DNA from: Roseiflexus sp034432635
GTDB lineage: Bacteria > Chloroflexota > Chloroflexia > Chloroflexales > Roseiflexaceae
Assembly (NCBI GenBank): GCA_034432635.1
Contig: DAOUBK010000072.1
Coordinates: 1 to 64,000, forward strand
Reading direction: 5' to 3'
Length of the DNA: 64,000 bases
Translations under genes and position numbers: made by a program
Notes under the pieces: model-generated
The model's input: the letters and a program-made list of their open reading frames with translations, nothing else
Database searches by the model: none
Told to the model about the DNA's origin: nothing
In this document: in pieces, positions 25,260 through 33,072 of the stretch
How the letters are laid out: the number at the start of each line of letters is the position of its first letter
Position numbering within the stretch: position 1 is the first letter of the stretch

Positions 25260-26612
25260 TCAGCATTCGATGTGCATCAACCGCTCGGCAACCAGGTCAC
25301 CGAACAACAGGAGCAGCGTCTGTAGTGCAGCATCATCAACGGCGCCACGTGCCGCCAGTACGAGCGACGTTTCACCTGCTACACACACCGGCAGAAACGC
25401 CTGCGTCTGCCCCTGCTCCATGCGCACCAGCGCTCTCCCGCCACGGAGCGCTTCAGCCGCCAGGCGGATATGGACAGGTTGCAACCGGAGCGATGATCCG
25501 TGCCCCCTCCCGCGGGCGAACAGGAAAGGCGTGGGTATCTGGCGTTCGTCGAGACCGATTAGCGCCAGCCACTCCAGATCGAGTGCAGCGGCGATCCGTT
25601 GACAGACATCCGACAGTGTGGCGCGCAGATCGGGAGCGGCGCGCAGCAGTCCTGCCCCTTCCCAAAGCGCTGTCAGCGCCTGATGGTGACGGCGCAGCAC
25701 GGTGATCGACCGTAGCGCAGTGGCGCGCTGCGATGCGATCGCGATCAGATGGTCGAGCGCGTCATGCTGCAATCGGCTGAGTTCTGCGGCAGTGCGGCGA
25801 ATGACCAGACGCCCCACGCCGGTGATGGCGAGGGTGTGACTTGCGGGCGACACAGGCACGGTTGCGTCGTCCAGCGACGTGGGAGCATCGACGATCAGCG
25901 CCGCGCGTTCGACGATACAGCGCCTGAGTTCATCGAACGAATCACACGCACCGACCATCTTTAGACTCTGCCGCTGCCACTCCAGTGCGCGGTGCAACCC
26001 GGCGTGCTCCTGATCCGCCCGCGCGCGCTGTGCGGTCTGTTCCTGCAGGCGAGTCAACATCAGGCGAACCTGGCGCGATCCCCAGATTGCGGCAATGCTC
26101 ACGATCATATGCACGACCACGACCTCGGTCAGCAGACTGGTCTTGCGTACCGGATCGAGCACAGCAATCAGCAGCAGCAGCGCAATGCCGATGCCAACGC
26201 CGACAAGCGCCTCCCGTTCTTCGGCGGGCAGACTTCCCTGAACCACCAGCGCCGGGACGAGGAGCAACAGCGGACTCGCAGAACCGCCCGTCGCCAGGAC
26301 GAGCGCTCCAATCGCAGCACCATCAGCAACCAGGAGTATCCACATCGGCAGGGTGAATGTTATCCCTGCGATCAGCGCACCCGACGCTATGACCAGTACA
26401 ACCAGCAGCAACGGTTCTTCGTGCGGCATTGTTCGATCTACGAGTATTTCGATCCCGCAGATCAGCAGCACTGCCGCACGAAAAAGGATCGCCCCGTAGT
26501 CACCGAAACGATGCACGCGCGTGTGGATCGTGGCGCCGCGCGCTCGACGCAGCACACGCAGATCTGAAGATGGGAGGGTCTCTGCCTGATTGCTGGGAAC
26601 TGGAATAAACAT
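25260..26612 (-). CDS. Polytopic membrane protein with GAF-like sensor domain, no kinase
   Basis: The protein has 450 residues. About five or six membrane segments lie between 38 and 180, in the manner of histidine-kinase input modules. A coiled coil of about 40 residues (LTRLQEQTAQRARADQEHAGLHRALEWQRQ region) follows, then two GAF-like regions (about 210-310 and 320-450). No HisKA, HATPase, GGDEF or other output domain is present, so it either senses and relays by contact or is a scaffold. The ATG at 26612 follows a strong GGAGGAG site; the longer frame would overlap the amidase gene. Its position is second in the NACHT-TPR operon. Confidence 0.7.
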   Translation of the reverse strand: MFIPVPSNQAETLPSSDLRVLRRARGATIHTRVHRFGDYGAILFRAAVLLICGIEILVDRTMPHEEPLLLVVLVIASGALIAGITFTLPMWILLVADGAAIGALVLATGGSASPLLLLVPALVVQGSLPAEEREALVGVGIGIALLLLIAVLDPVRKTSLLTEVVVVHMIVSIAAIWGSRQVRLMLTRLQEQTAQRARADQEHAGLHRALEWQRQSLKMVGACDSFDELRRCIVERAALIVDAPTSLDDATVPVSPASHTLAITGVGRLVIRRTAAELSRLQHDALDHLIAIASQRATALRSITVLRRHHQALTALWEGAGLLRAAPDLRATLSDVCQRIAAALDLEWLALIGLDERQIPTPFLFARGRGHGSSLRLQPVHIRLAAEALRGGRALVRMEQGQTQAFLPVCVAGETSLVLAARGAVDDAALQTLLLLFGDLVAERLMHIEC

Positions 26613-26656
26613 TGCACTCCTCCACCGGCTGGTCTGGTTGATACAGGTTCCCGATG

Positions 26657-27916
26657 TTACATAATCTCGCTCAGACGCTGGACCTTGCCCCACTCTCCGA
26701 TTGCGCAAAAGAGCACATCGAGGGCAAACGCTTCTGCCACGTAGTCACGTCCATCGAACGACACGCGAAAACTGCGACCAAGCGGTGCACCGGGCTGGTA
26801 GCGAAGTGCGTGCTGGTGCAGCGACCAGTTTGGGCGCCACTGACTGCCGGCACGTTCATACAGACGTTCGATCAATACTGTTGCCAGCGGATCGCGCTCA
26901 CCCCGCGACGCAATCAGGTCGCTGAGGCGTCCGATTGCCTGCCAGCGACCAACCGGGCAGTAGATGATATCGAGTGCATAGATTGCCGCCACCCACTCAT
27001 CATCATCGATGCGGAGGCGAAAATCCGGACTGAGCGGCGGACCGATAGGTGTGTGCAGTGCATACTGATGAAATGCCCAATCCGGGCGATACGTCTCGCC
27101 TGCCTGCGCATAGATTGCCTGCAAGAGCGCCTCGCGTAACGGCTGGTGTTCTGGCGCCGTCAGCATACTCAGCCGATCGACCCGTTTCCACTCGGCGAGG
27201 GGGCTGACCAGCGTCTCGCGACCAAACGATTGCCCGATGTAGCTGCGCCCGGCGACCGTCACCTCGAACGCGGGAGCAACCGGTAACCCCAACCCAGCCG
27301 TGCGCGCCGTGCGAAACATCGTCCAGTCCGACCATTCGACTGCACCGACCTGACGGTACGCTTCGTGCAGCAGCATCTGACTGAGCGAGGTGGATCCGAC
27401 CGGCGGAATGGGATGATCTGGCAGCGCAACGATCGGCTCTGCGAACACCTGACGCAGAAAATCGTTCCACGGAAAACCGGCGGGATCCCTCTTGCGCCCG
27501 CGTGGAATGGCGATATCCAGATGGCGCACAACCATATCGGGCGCAATGCGGTACTGCGCAACCTTGTCGCGGGTGAGTTGAACGAGTGACTCCATCTGTG
27601 CTGCCGGGTAGGGATCACGTCCATTGTTGGCGTTCTCAAGTTCGATGCCCAGTGAAATCTCATTAATTGCCGTCTCACCGCGCCACGCCGCGCGCCCGGC
27701 GTGCCAGGCGGCGTATTCATCGGGCACCAGCCGGTAGATCTGACCAGCTTTGTCGATCAGGTAGTGTGCCGATACCCGCGATGCCGGATTGGTCAGCCAT
27801 GCCAGTGCGCTGCGCGCTGTTCCTGCCGTAGCATGGATCACGATCATCGAAATCGACCGTGCATTGCGCGACCCGTAGTTGGGAGAGCGTATCGATGTAT
27901 CGATCGCACCTGTCAT
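26657..27916 (-). CDS. N-acetylmuramoyl-L-alanine amidase-like protein with three C-terminal repeats
   Basis: The protein has 419 residues. The N-terminal ~160 residues are an Amidase_2 (AmpD/AmiD-type) domain with predicted zinc ligands H28 (IVIHAT), H132 (VRHLDIA) and D144 (KRDPAGFPW), and the conserved E93 after SLGIE. There is no signal peptide, so the protein appears cytosolic. The rest is three copies of a ~70-residue unit (about 182-250, 263-334, 348-418), each with a Y-x3-G-x5-W motif, a central G-x-P(L) and a GEW-x-(V/A)-x-RLS end. I do not recognise this repeat. It is the first gene of the six-gene operon, with a weak ribosome site. Confidence 0.85.
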   Translation of the reverse strand: MTGAIDTSIRSPNYGSRNARSISMIVIHATAGTARSALAWLTNPASRVSAHYLIDKAGQIYRLVPDEYAAWHAGRAAWRGETAINEISLGIELENANNGRDPYPAAQMESLVQLTRDKVAQYRIAPDMVVRHLDIAIPRGRKRDPAGFPWNDFLRQVFAEPIVALPDHPIPPVGSTSLSQMLLHEAYRQVGAVEWSDWTMFRTARTAGLGLPVAPAFEVTVAGRSYIGQSFGRETLVSPLAEWKRVDRLSMLTAPEHQPLREALLQAIYAQAGETYRPDWAFHQYALHTPIGPPLSPDFRLRIDDDEWVAAIYALDIIYCPVGRWQAIGRLSDLIASRGERDPLATVLIERLYERAGSQWRPNWSLHQHALRYQPGAPLGRSFRVSFDGRDYVAEAFALDVLFCAIGEWGKVQRLSEIM

Positions 27917-28235
27917 TGCATTGAAATCTCGTTAAGATCTGCGTATGCACCATAGCACGCCTGCCGTGCAGTGTGCTATGATAAATTTGTGTATTTTTTC
28001 TGCCAGAAACAGGGAAGACGCGCCTTACTGATTTCAGGTACCCGGAAACTGAGAGATCGAGGGGTGACGACGCGGGGGATGGCGTGCTATTTCTCTTTAT
28101 GGAAACCGGTACGATCCTTCAGGCTGGAGTACGCAGGAGCAAGTAGATCGTGCTACCCGAGTCTGGTCAGAAGTCTCCGCCTGATATATCGCGCCCGGTG
28201 ATGGGCAGTGTTTTCGAGGACATTGAGGACGTGCC
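27917..28235. other. 319-bp divergent control region
   Basis: This lies between the amidase operon (leftward) and the LuxR-type regulator (rightward). It holds the 30-bp inverted repeat at 27951-27980, an AT-rich stretch with a T6 run at about 27996-28001, and then some 230 bp of leader without a recognised RNA motif or gene. Confidence 0.6.
27949..27982. promoter_or_regulatory. Inverted repeat carrying opposed extended -10 elements
   Basis: CATAGCAC (27951-27958) and GTGCTATG (27973-27980) are perfect inverted arms, with an inner CTGC/GCAG pair (27961-27971). Read outward, the right arm gives TGC-TATGAT towards the LuxR gene and the left arm gives TGC-TATGGT towards the amidase operon. These may be two overlapping divergent extended -10 promoters, or an operator, or a hairpin at the start of a transcript. 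Confidence 0.45.
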
Positions 28236-28919
28236 ATGGCTTCGCAGCGCGCGCGGATTGTGCTTGCCGACCAGCAGCATCTGTTTCGACAGAGTCTGGC
28301 GCAACACCTTCGCAGCGGAGGGCATGCAGTCGTTGGCGCGGCGGACTCGCTCGGCGATCTCGACCGTTGCCTGATCGATACCGAACCGGAGATCATCATA
28401 CTGGATCGGTATCTTCCCGGCGGCGATGTGTTCGAGTACATTCACATGCTCAACACGCTGCAACCGCAAACTGCCGTCCTGCTGCTGGTGGCATACGAAC
28501 ACGAAGCGGCTGGTTTGCAAGGACAGGCGTTTCTGGCAGGTGCGTCGGGGTGCATGTCGAAAGAATTGCCGGCAATCGCCTACCTGAATGCAATCCGGCG
28601 TCTCCAGGATGGGCAACTTCTCTTCCCGGCAGAAGTGTTGCGTCGAGCCGCGCGACCGCCATCGATCAGCGGACCGGTGGCGAGTTTGAGCGAACTGACA
28701 TCACGCGAACTGGAGATTCTGCAACTGATCGCCGAGGGACTGGGGAATCGCGAGATTGCCGCACGGCTCGACATTACCTACAACACGGCGATGAAGCATG
28801 TGAGCAACATTCTAGCGAAACTGAAGGTGAGCAACCGCATGGAGGCAGGTTTACTGTTTCTCCGCCATGCGTCGGATGGAACCCTCCCGAATGTGGCACG
28901 TCAGCAGCGATTCAGGTAG
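28236..28919 (+). CDS. NarL/LuxR-family response regulator
   Basis: The protein has 227 residues. The receiver domain has the phospho-acceptor D57 (IIILDRYLPGG) and switch Lys in GCMSKE. The acidic pocket is reduced, reading LADQQ where DD is usual. The LuxR helix-turn-helix lies at about 155-205: LTSRELEILQLIAEGLGNREIAARLDI, then KHVSNILAKLKV. A GAGG site precedes the ATG. No histidine kinase is adjacent, so it is an orphan regulator. It is divergent from the amidase/NACHT-TPR operon and separated from it by a palindrome, which makes that operon a reasonable target (inference). Confidence 0.92.
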   Translation: MASQRARIVLADQQHLFRQSLAQHLRSGGHAVVGAADSLGDLDRCLIDTEPEIIILDRYLPGGDVFEYIHMLNTLQPQTAVLLLVAYEHEAAGLQGQAFLAGASGCMSKELPAIAYLNAIRRLQDGQLLFPAEVLRRAARPPSISGPVASLSELTSRELEILQLIAEGLGNREIAARLDITYNTAMKHVSNILAKLKVSNRMEAGLLFLRHASDGTLPNVARQQRFR

Positions 28920-28921
28920 CA

Positions 28922-29893
28922 TTAGCGTGCAACGCGCTCGAACCGACGTCCGGCGCGCGCCCCTGGTACTGCCACTGCCTTCAACACATCCGCGATGACT
29001 TCTGCCGCACTGATGTTCCGAATACGCGCCGAAGGGCTGATGATCAGGCGGTGCGCCAGCACCGGCTCCGCCAGCGCCTTGACATCATCGGGGATGACGT
29101 AGTCGCGCCCGGTGATGGCTGCCAGCGCCTGCGCTGCCCGGTAGAGCGCCAGCGATCCGCGCGTGCTGGCGCCGAGATACACATCCTCATGGTTGCGGGT
29201 CGCCGTCACGATCGCGACGATATACTCTTCGATCAGTTCATCGACATACACCGATTTGATCCGTTCCTGGAGATCGACCAGTTCTTCGGCGGCAGCGACC
29301 TGCGTCAGCGTATCGATTGGATGCGCTTCGCGTTGGCGGCGCAGGATGGCGATCTCGTCGTTTCGCGCCGGGTAGCCGAGGTGTACACGCATAAAGAAGC
29401 GATCCAGTTGCGCTTCGGGCAGGGGAAACGTCCCTTCGTACTCGATAGGGTTTTGGGTCGCCAGTACCAGAAAGGGCGTCGGCAACGGGTAGGTGACGCC
29501 GTCCACCGTGACCTGACGTTCCTCCATCGCTTCGAGGAGTGCGCTCTGGGTCTTGGGTGTTGCGCGGTTGATCTCATCCGCCAGGACGATCTGCGCGATG
29601 ACCGGACCGGGACGGAACTCGAACTCATGGGTGCGCTGGTTGAAGATCGAGATGCCGGTCACATCCGATGGCAGCAGGTCGGGGGTGAACTGGATGCGCT
29701 TGAAACTGCATCCGATCGAGCGCGCGATGGCTTTTGCAAGCATGGTTTTGCCCGTGCCCGGTACGTCTTCGAGGAGGACATGCCCTTTACATAACAGAGC
29801 GGTAAGTACCTGCTCGACGGCGCGCCGCTTCCCGATGATAACCCGCTCGACATTGGCGGCGATGCGTTCTATCGTGGTTTTGATGTCATCCAT
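28922..29893 (-). CDS. MoxR-family AAA+ ATPase
   Basis: The protein has 323 residues. It has Walker A DVPGTGKT (43-50), Walker B VLADEINRA, sensor 1 LATQNPIEYEGTFPLPEAQLDRF, and the C-terminal lid with the VPDDV-KALAEPVLAHRLI pattern. MoxR ATPases act as chaperones that insert cofactors or assemble complexes, usually with DUF58 and VWA proteins; no such partner is inside the window. The ATG at 29893 has AGGA upstream and matches family starts; a longer frame upstream lacks similarity. It converges with the LuxR-type gene at a 2-bp gap. Confidence 0.93.
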   Translation of the reverse strand: MDDIKTTIERIAANVERVIIGKRRAVEQVLTALLCKGHVLLEDVPGTGKTMLAKAIARSIGCSFKRIQFTPDLLPSDVTGISIFNQRTHEFEFRPGPVIAQIVLADEINRATPKTQSALLEAMEERQVTVDGVTYPLPTPFLVLATQNPIEYEGTFPLPEAQLDRFFMRVHLGYPARNDEIAILRRQREAHPIDTLTQVAAAEELVDLQERIKSVYVDELIEEYIVAIVTATRNHEDVYLGASTRGSLALYRAAQALAAITGRDYVIPDDVKALAEPVLAHRLIISPSARIRNISAAEVIADVLKAVAVPGARAGRRFERVAR

Positions 29894-30070
29894 TCCGGCA
29901 TTCCTGTACAAATGTTCATGCCATCGTGTAGTATACCATGCGCTGACCCCTGCTTCGCCTAACCCTGCGTACCTGCCCTTTGCCGACGGTGAAGCAGGAG
30001 ACCGCAATTCATGTCGGTCACCCTGGGGACTTGCCCACCCTGCGTGCTTGCCTTTTGCCGATCCCGCGGC

Positions 30071-31003
30071 TTATGAAATGCTTTCCAGTTCCGTCGCGGC
30101 GTGCAACCGCGTCACATCGTCGCGGCTCAAACGTCCGGCGCCGACCGTCAGCGTGTTGGCGCTGCCGCACGCAACTCCCATGCGCAGCGCTTCAGCGAGC
30201 GAGCCTCCGTGGTGCAGCACAGTGATGATTCCTGCCAGAGCGGCGTCACCACTGCCCACCGGACTGATCGGTTCAATCAGCGGGGTGCGGGCGCGCCAGG
30301 CGCCGCGCGCATCGACAGCAATCGCACCCTGGGCGCCGAGAGTAACCACGACCCGCTGTGGACCGCGTTGCAGTACAGCGACGGCGGCGGCGTGCGCCTG
30401 ATCAGGTGTTGTGATCGGCTGTCCCAGCGCGGCGCTCAGTTCGTGCATGTTGATCTTCAGCAGGTCCACCGGTAGATCAAGCGCTGCTGTCAGCGTCGGT
30501 CCACTCGTATCGATACACACGAAGAGGTCTGAAGGCAGACCACGGATCAGTTCCACGTATTGCTGTGGCGCAACGCCGGGCGGGACGCTGCCGGAAACGG
30601 CGACGAAGGATGCGGCGTGCGCCTGCTGCCACACCAGTTCCATGAATCCATGCCAGTCGCTGGCGTTGACCAGCGGACCGGTTTCGTTGATTGTCAGATG
30701 GTCGCGTGCTTCGGGATCGGTGATCAGCAGGCAGATCCGCGATTCGCCCTGTGCAATCCAGCTCCAGGCGCCTTCGATACCCTCGGCTTCAGCCAGCCGT
30801 GCGATCCGCGTGCCATGCTCTCCGCCGAGCAGCGCGCAGGTGCGCACTGGCAGATTCAGCGTGCGCGATGTCCGCGTCACATTGAATCCTTTCCCGCCGG
30901 CTGCGTCGTTTTGTGCAACGACGCGACAGACATCGGCGTGGCGAAATCCGGGAACGATCAGAACGCGGTCAATGGCAGGGTTGGGAGTGACTGTGAGTAG
31001 CAT
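30071..31003 (-). CDS. PfkB-family 1-phosphofructokinase-like sugar kinase
   Basis: The protein has 310 residues. The 1-phosphofructokinase/tagatose-6-phosphate kinase signature is seen at the N terminus (TVTPNPAIDRVL) and in GGKGFNVTR. The C-terminal ATP/anion-hole motif is PVGSGDAALAGI, with the catalytic Asp in GSGD where most members have GAGD. It would phosphorylate a hexose phosphate with ATP in the cytoplasm. No phosphotransferase (PTS) genes lie nearby, so the physiological substrate is open. An AGAGGAAAC ribosome site precedes the ATG at 31003. Confidence 0.88.
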   Translation of the reverse strand: MLLTVTPNPAIDRVLIVPGFRHADVCRVVAQNDAAGGKGFNVTRTSRTLNLPVRTCALLGGEHGTRIARLAEAEGIEGAWSWIAQGESRICLLITDPEARDHLTINETGPLVNASDWHGFMELVWQQAHAASFVAVSGSVPPGVAPQQYVELIRGLPSDLFVCIDTSGPTLTAALDLPVDLLKINMHELSAALGQPITTPDQAHAAAVAVLQRGPQRVVVTLGAQGAIAVDARGAWRARTPLIEPISPVGSGDAALAGIITVLHHGGSLAEALRMGVACGSANTLTVGAGRLSRDDVTRLHAATELESIS

Positions 31004-31012
31004 TGTTTCCTC

Positions 31013-31041
31013 TTGACGACTCTGCCAGACATGATTAGAAT
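31013..31041 (+). promoter_or_regulatory. Promoter of tRNA-Gly
   Basis: TTGACG (31013-31018), a 17-bp spacer and TAGAAT (31036-31041) end 11 bp before the mature tRNA 5' end, the expected distance for a stable-RNA promoter. Confidence 0.75.
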
Positions 31042-31052
31042 CAAGATGCTGT

Positions 31053-31126
31053 GCGGGAGTGGCGTAGTGGTAACGCGAGAGCCTTCCAAGCTCAAGTCAC
31101 GGGTTCGATTCCCGTCTCCCGTACCA
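31053..31126 (+). tRNA. tRNA-Gly (anticodon TCC)
   Basis: The 74-nt cloverleaf includes an encoded CCA end. The acceptor stem GCGGGAG pairs with CTCCCGT (one G-U), the T arm is CGGG-TTCGATT-CCCG, and the anticodon loop CTTCCAA has anticodon TCC at 31085-31087, which reads GGA and GGG codons. A promoter lies directly upstream. Confidence 0.97.
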
Positions 31127-31382
31127 ATCTTCCTTTCTTGCAAAGCATCGTCTCCTCAGGTAAGAGTTCAGTAGCTAACCCTTGAAACTATCCAGGAGCA
31201 TCAAAGCCAGATCAAGAACCCGGGTGTTAGAAAGACCAGGCTTGTCTGGCTCATCTATCCGTTGCCAGCAGGATAGTAATAATAGCCGTAGAGTTCGAAG
31301 CGGGTAACACACGCGCCTGGTGTCGCGGGCATGTTACCCTCGCCCCTGGAGAAATATGCACACGTACCCCACTCCTCGATGT
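31127..31382. other. Intergenic stretch after tRNA-Gly
   Basis: No firm gene is present. A minus-strand frame ending at 31255 encodes about 72 residues with a YYYYPAGNG end and looks secreted-protein-like, but it has no start or ribosome site of its own and overlaps the guaB promoter and leader. It may be a gene remnant. Confidence 0.4.
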
Positions 31383-31411
31383 TTGACGATCCTCCGCCCG
31401 ATGAGTATACT
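31383..31411 (+). promoter_or_regulatory. guaB promoter
   Basis: TTGACG (31383-31388), a 17-bp spacer and TATACT (31406-31411) form a good vegetative promoter. Transcription would begin near 31418, leaving a leader of about 139 nt before the guaB start codon. Confidence 0.7.
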
Positions 31412-31417
31412 ACCTCA

Positions 31418-31556
31418 ATATGGTATCGACACATAACGCTACCGTCATATGCTTGCTGTTTCGCCCATGTCACGTAAATGACAGTCGGGCGAATGCCATA
31501 CTGCCCTCTGCATCGCGCAGAGGGTCTTTTATTCCCTACACCGTAAGGAGGGCATT
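31418..31556 (+). promoter_or_regulatory. Structured guaB leader, candidate attenuator or riboswitch
   Basis: Three foldable elements occur in order. ATATG-GTA at 31418-31425 pairs with TAC and CATAT at 31440-31450. TTCGCCC (31460-31466) pairs with GGGCGAA (31487-31493) around an inner TGTCA/TGACA helix with a CGTAAA loop. Then a terminator hairpin lies at 31504-31530. GCCCTC at 31503-31508, the left arm of the terminator, can also pair with GAGGGC (31548-31553) of the ribosome site, so alternative structures are possible. I do not recognise a known riboswitch class. Confidence 0.5.
31504..31530 (+). terminator. Intrinsic terminator hairpin in the guaB leader
   Basis: CCCTCTGC (31504-31511), a 5-nt loop and GCAGAGGG (31517-31524) form a perfect 8-bp stem followed by TCTTTT. 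It lies only 20 bp before the ribosome site, downstream of the guaB promoter. Confidence 0.7.
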
Positions 31557-33029
31557 GTGACGACTGACTGGGACGACAAGTACGCCCGTGAGGGACTGAC
31601 GTTCGACGATGTACTCCTGATCCCTGCCGAGTCGCAGGTTCTGCCGAGTGATGTCGATGTGACGACGCAACTGACCCGTTCCATCCGCATCAACATTCCC
31701 ATCACCAGCGCTGCGATGGATACTGTCACAGAACACCGCCTGGCGATTGCGCTGGCGCGCGAAGGGGGCGTTGGATTCATTCACAAGAACATGTCCATCG
31801 AGGCGCAGGCGGAAATGGTGCGCAAGGTGAAGCGCTCCGAAAGCGGCATGATTACCGATCCCATTACCATGGGACCGGACAAAACGGTCGGTGACGCGCT
31901 CGATCTGATGGCGGAATATCGTATTTCCGGCATTCCGATCACGACGCCGGATGGCGACCTGATCGGTATTGTTACCAACCGCGATCTGCGCTTCGAGACG
32001 GACCGCAGTCGACCGATCCGCGACCTGATGACAACCCGCAATCTCGTCACCGTACCGGAAGGCACAACTCTCGAACAGGCGAAAGAGATTTTGCATGCCC
32101 ATCGGATCGAAAAACTGCTGGTGGTCGACCGCCGTGGCAAACTGTCGGGCATGATCACCGTCAAAGACATTATGAAGCAGATCGAGTATCCGAATGCCTG
32201 CAAAGACGCGCAGGGACGATTGCGGGTCGGCGCGGCAATCGGGGCGTCTGGCGATTATCTGGAGCGCGCCGATGCGCTGGTGCGGGTTGGCGTGGATGTG
32301 CTGGCAATCGATACAGCGCATGGTCATGCAAAAGGGGTGCTCGATGCAGTGGTGCGGCTGCGTGAACGTTACCCGGATGTGCAACTAGTTGCCGGGAATG
32401 TGTCGACCGGCGCGGCGACTGCTGCGCTGTGCGAACGCGGCGTCAATGCAGTGAAAGTCGGGCAGGGACCGGGCAGTATCTGCACGACGCGGGTGGTGAC
32501 CGGCGCAGGGATGCCGCAGATTACAGCAATCACCGAGTGTGCCCGGGTGGCGGCGCGGTTCGGCGTTCCGATTATCGCCGATGGCGGCATTCGCTACAGC
32601 GGCGACATTGCCAAGGCAATCGCAGCCGGGGCGCATGCTGTGATGATCGGTTCGCTCCTTGCTGGTACCGAAGAGAGTCCCGGTGAGACGATCTTGTACG
32701 AAGGACGCAGTTACAAGAGTTATCGCGGTATGGGTTCAATTGGAGCAATGCAGCAGGGTAGCGGCGACCGCTACTTCCAGGGGGGTACGGGGCGCAAACT
32801 TGTGGCAGAGGGAATTGAAGGGCGTGTGCCGTACAAAGGTCCGCTGAGCGATACTATCTTTCAACTGGTTGGCGGCCTGCGCTCTGGTATGGGGTACGTT
32901 GGCGCAAAAGATATCGAATCGATGCGACGAGACGCGCGCTTCATCCGCATTTCGATGGCCGGCTTGATCGAAAGCCACCCCCATGATGTGACCATTACCA
33001 AGGAAGCGCCCAACTATGAGCGGCGGTGA
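31557..33029 (+). CDS. guaB: Inosine-5'-monophosphate dehydrogenase
   Basis: The 490-residue enzyme oxidises IMP to XMP with NAD, the committed step of GMP synthesis. The barrel begins YAREGLTFDDVLLIP. Two CBS domains lie at about 98-205. The catalytic Cys is C309 in GPGSICTTRVVTGAGMPQ, and the GSLLAGTEESPGE and GDRYFQ flap motifs are present. The start is a GTG at 31557 behind an excellent AAGGAGGG site. Expression is probably controlled through the structured, terminator-bearing leader. The gene is monocistronic, ending in a strong hairpin before a converging gene. Confidence 0.98.
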   Translation: MTTDWDDKYAREGLTFDDVLLIPAESQVLPSDVDVTTQLTRSIRINIPITSAAMDTVTEHRLAIALAREGGVGFIHKNMSIEAQAEMVRKVKRSESGMITDPITMGPDKTVGDALDLMAEYRISGIPITTPDGDLIGIVTNRDLRFETDRSRPIRDLMTTRNLVTVPEGTTLEQAKEILHAHRIEKLLVVDRRGKLSGMITVKDIMKQIEYPNACKDAQGRLRVGAAIGASGDYLERADALVRVGVDVLAIDTAHGHAKGVLDAVVRLRERYPDVQLVAGNVSTGAATAALCERGVNAVKVGQGPGSICTTRVVTGAGMPQITAITECARVAARFGVPIIADGGIRYSGDIAKAIAAGAHAVMIGSLLAGTEESPGETILYEGRSYKSYRGMGSIGAMQQGSGDRYFQGGTGRKLVAEGIEGRVPYKGPLSDTIFQLVGGLRSGMGYVGAKDIESMRRDARFIRISMAGLIESHPHDVTITKEAPNYERR

Positions 33030-33033
33030 GACC

Positions 33034-33065
33034 GGCGAGGGGAGCGTTACCCGCTCCCCTTCGCC
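33034..33065. terminator. Bidirectional hairpin between guaB and the HMA gene
   Basis: GGCGAGGGGAGCG (33034-33046) and CGCTCCCCTTCGCC (33052-33065) form a 13-bp stem with one bulge. There is no U-tract. Its place between converging stop codons suggests termination in both directions. Confidence 0.6.
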
Positions 33066-33072
33066 CCCACGA

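Noticed and set aside
27989..28235. Possible riboswitch (a CTGAGA string recalling TPP, or cyclic di-GMP class) before the LuxR-type gene
   Set aside because: None of the other conserved segments of these classes is present. The string alone is not evidence.
28208..29794. Plus-strand 528-codon frame across the LuxR and MoxR genes
   Set aside because: It overlaps a LuxR-type regulator in another frame and lies antisense to MoxR, both with clear motifs. High GC produces such long shadow frames.
31255..31473. 72-codon minus-strand gene between tRNA-Gly and guaB
   Set aside because: No start with ribosome site, and the frame runs through the guaB promoter and leader hairpins. Kept only as a possible remnant.
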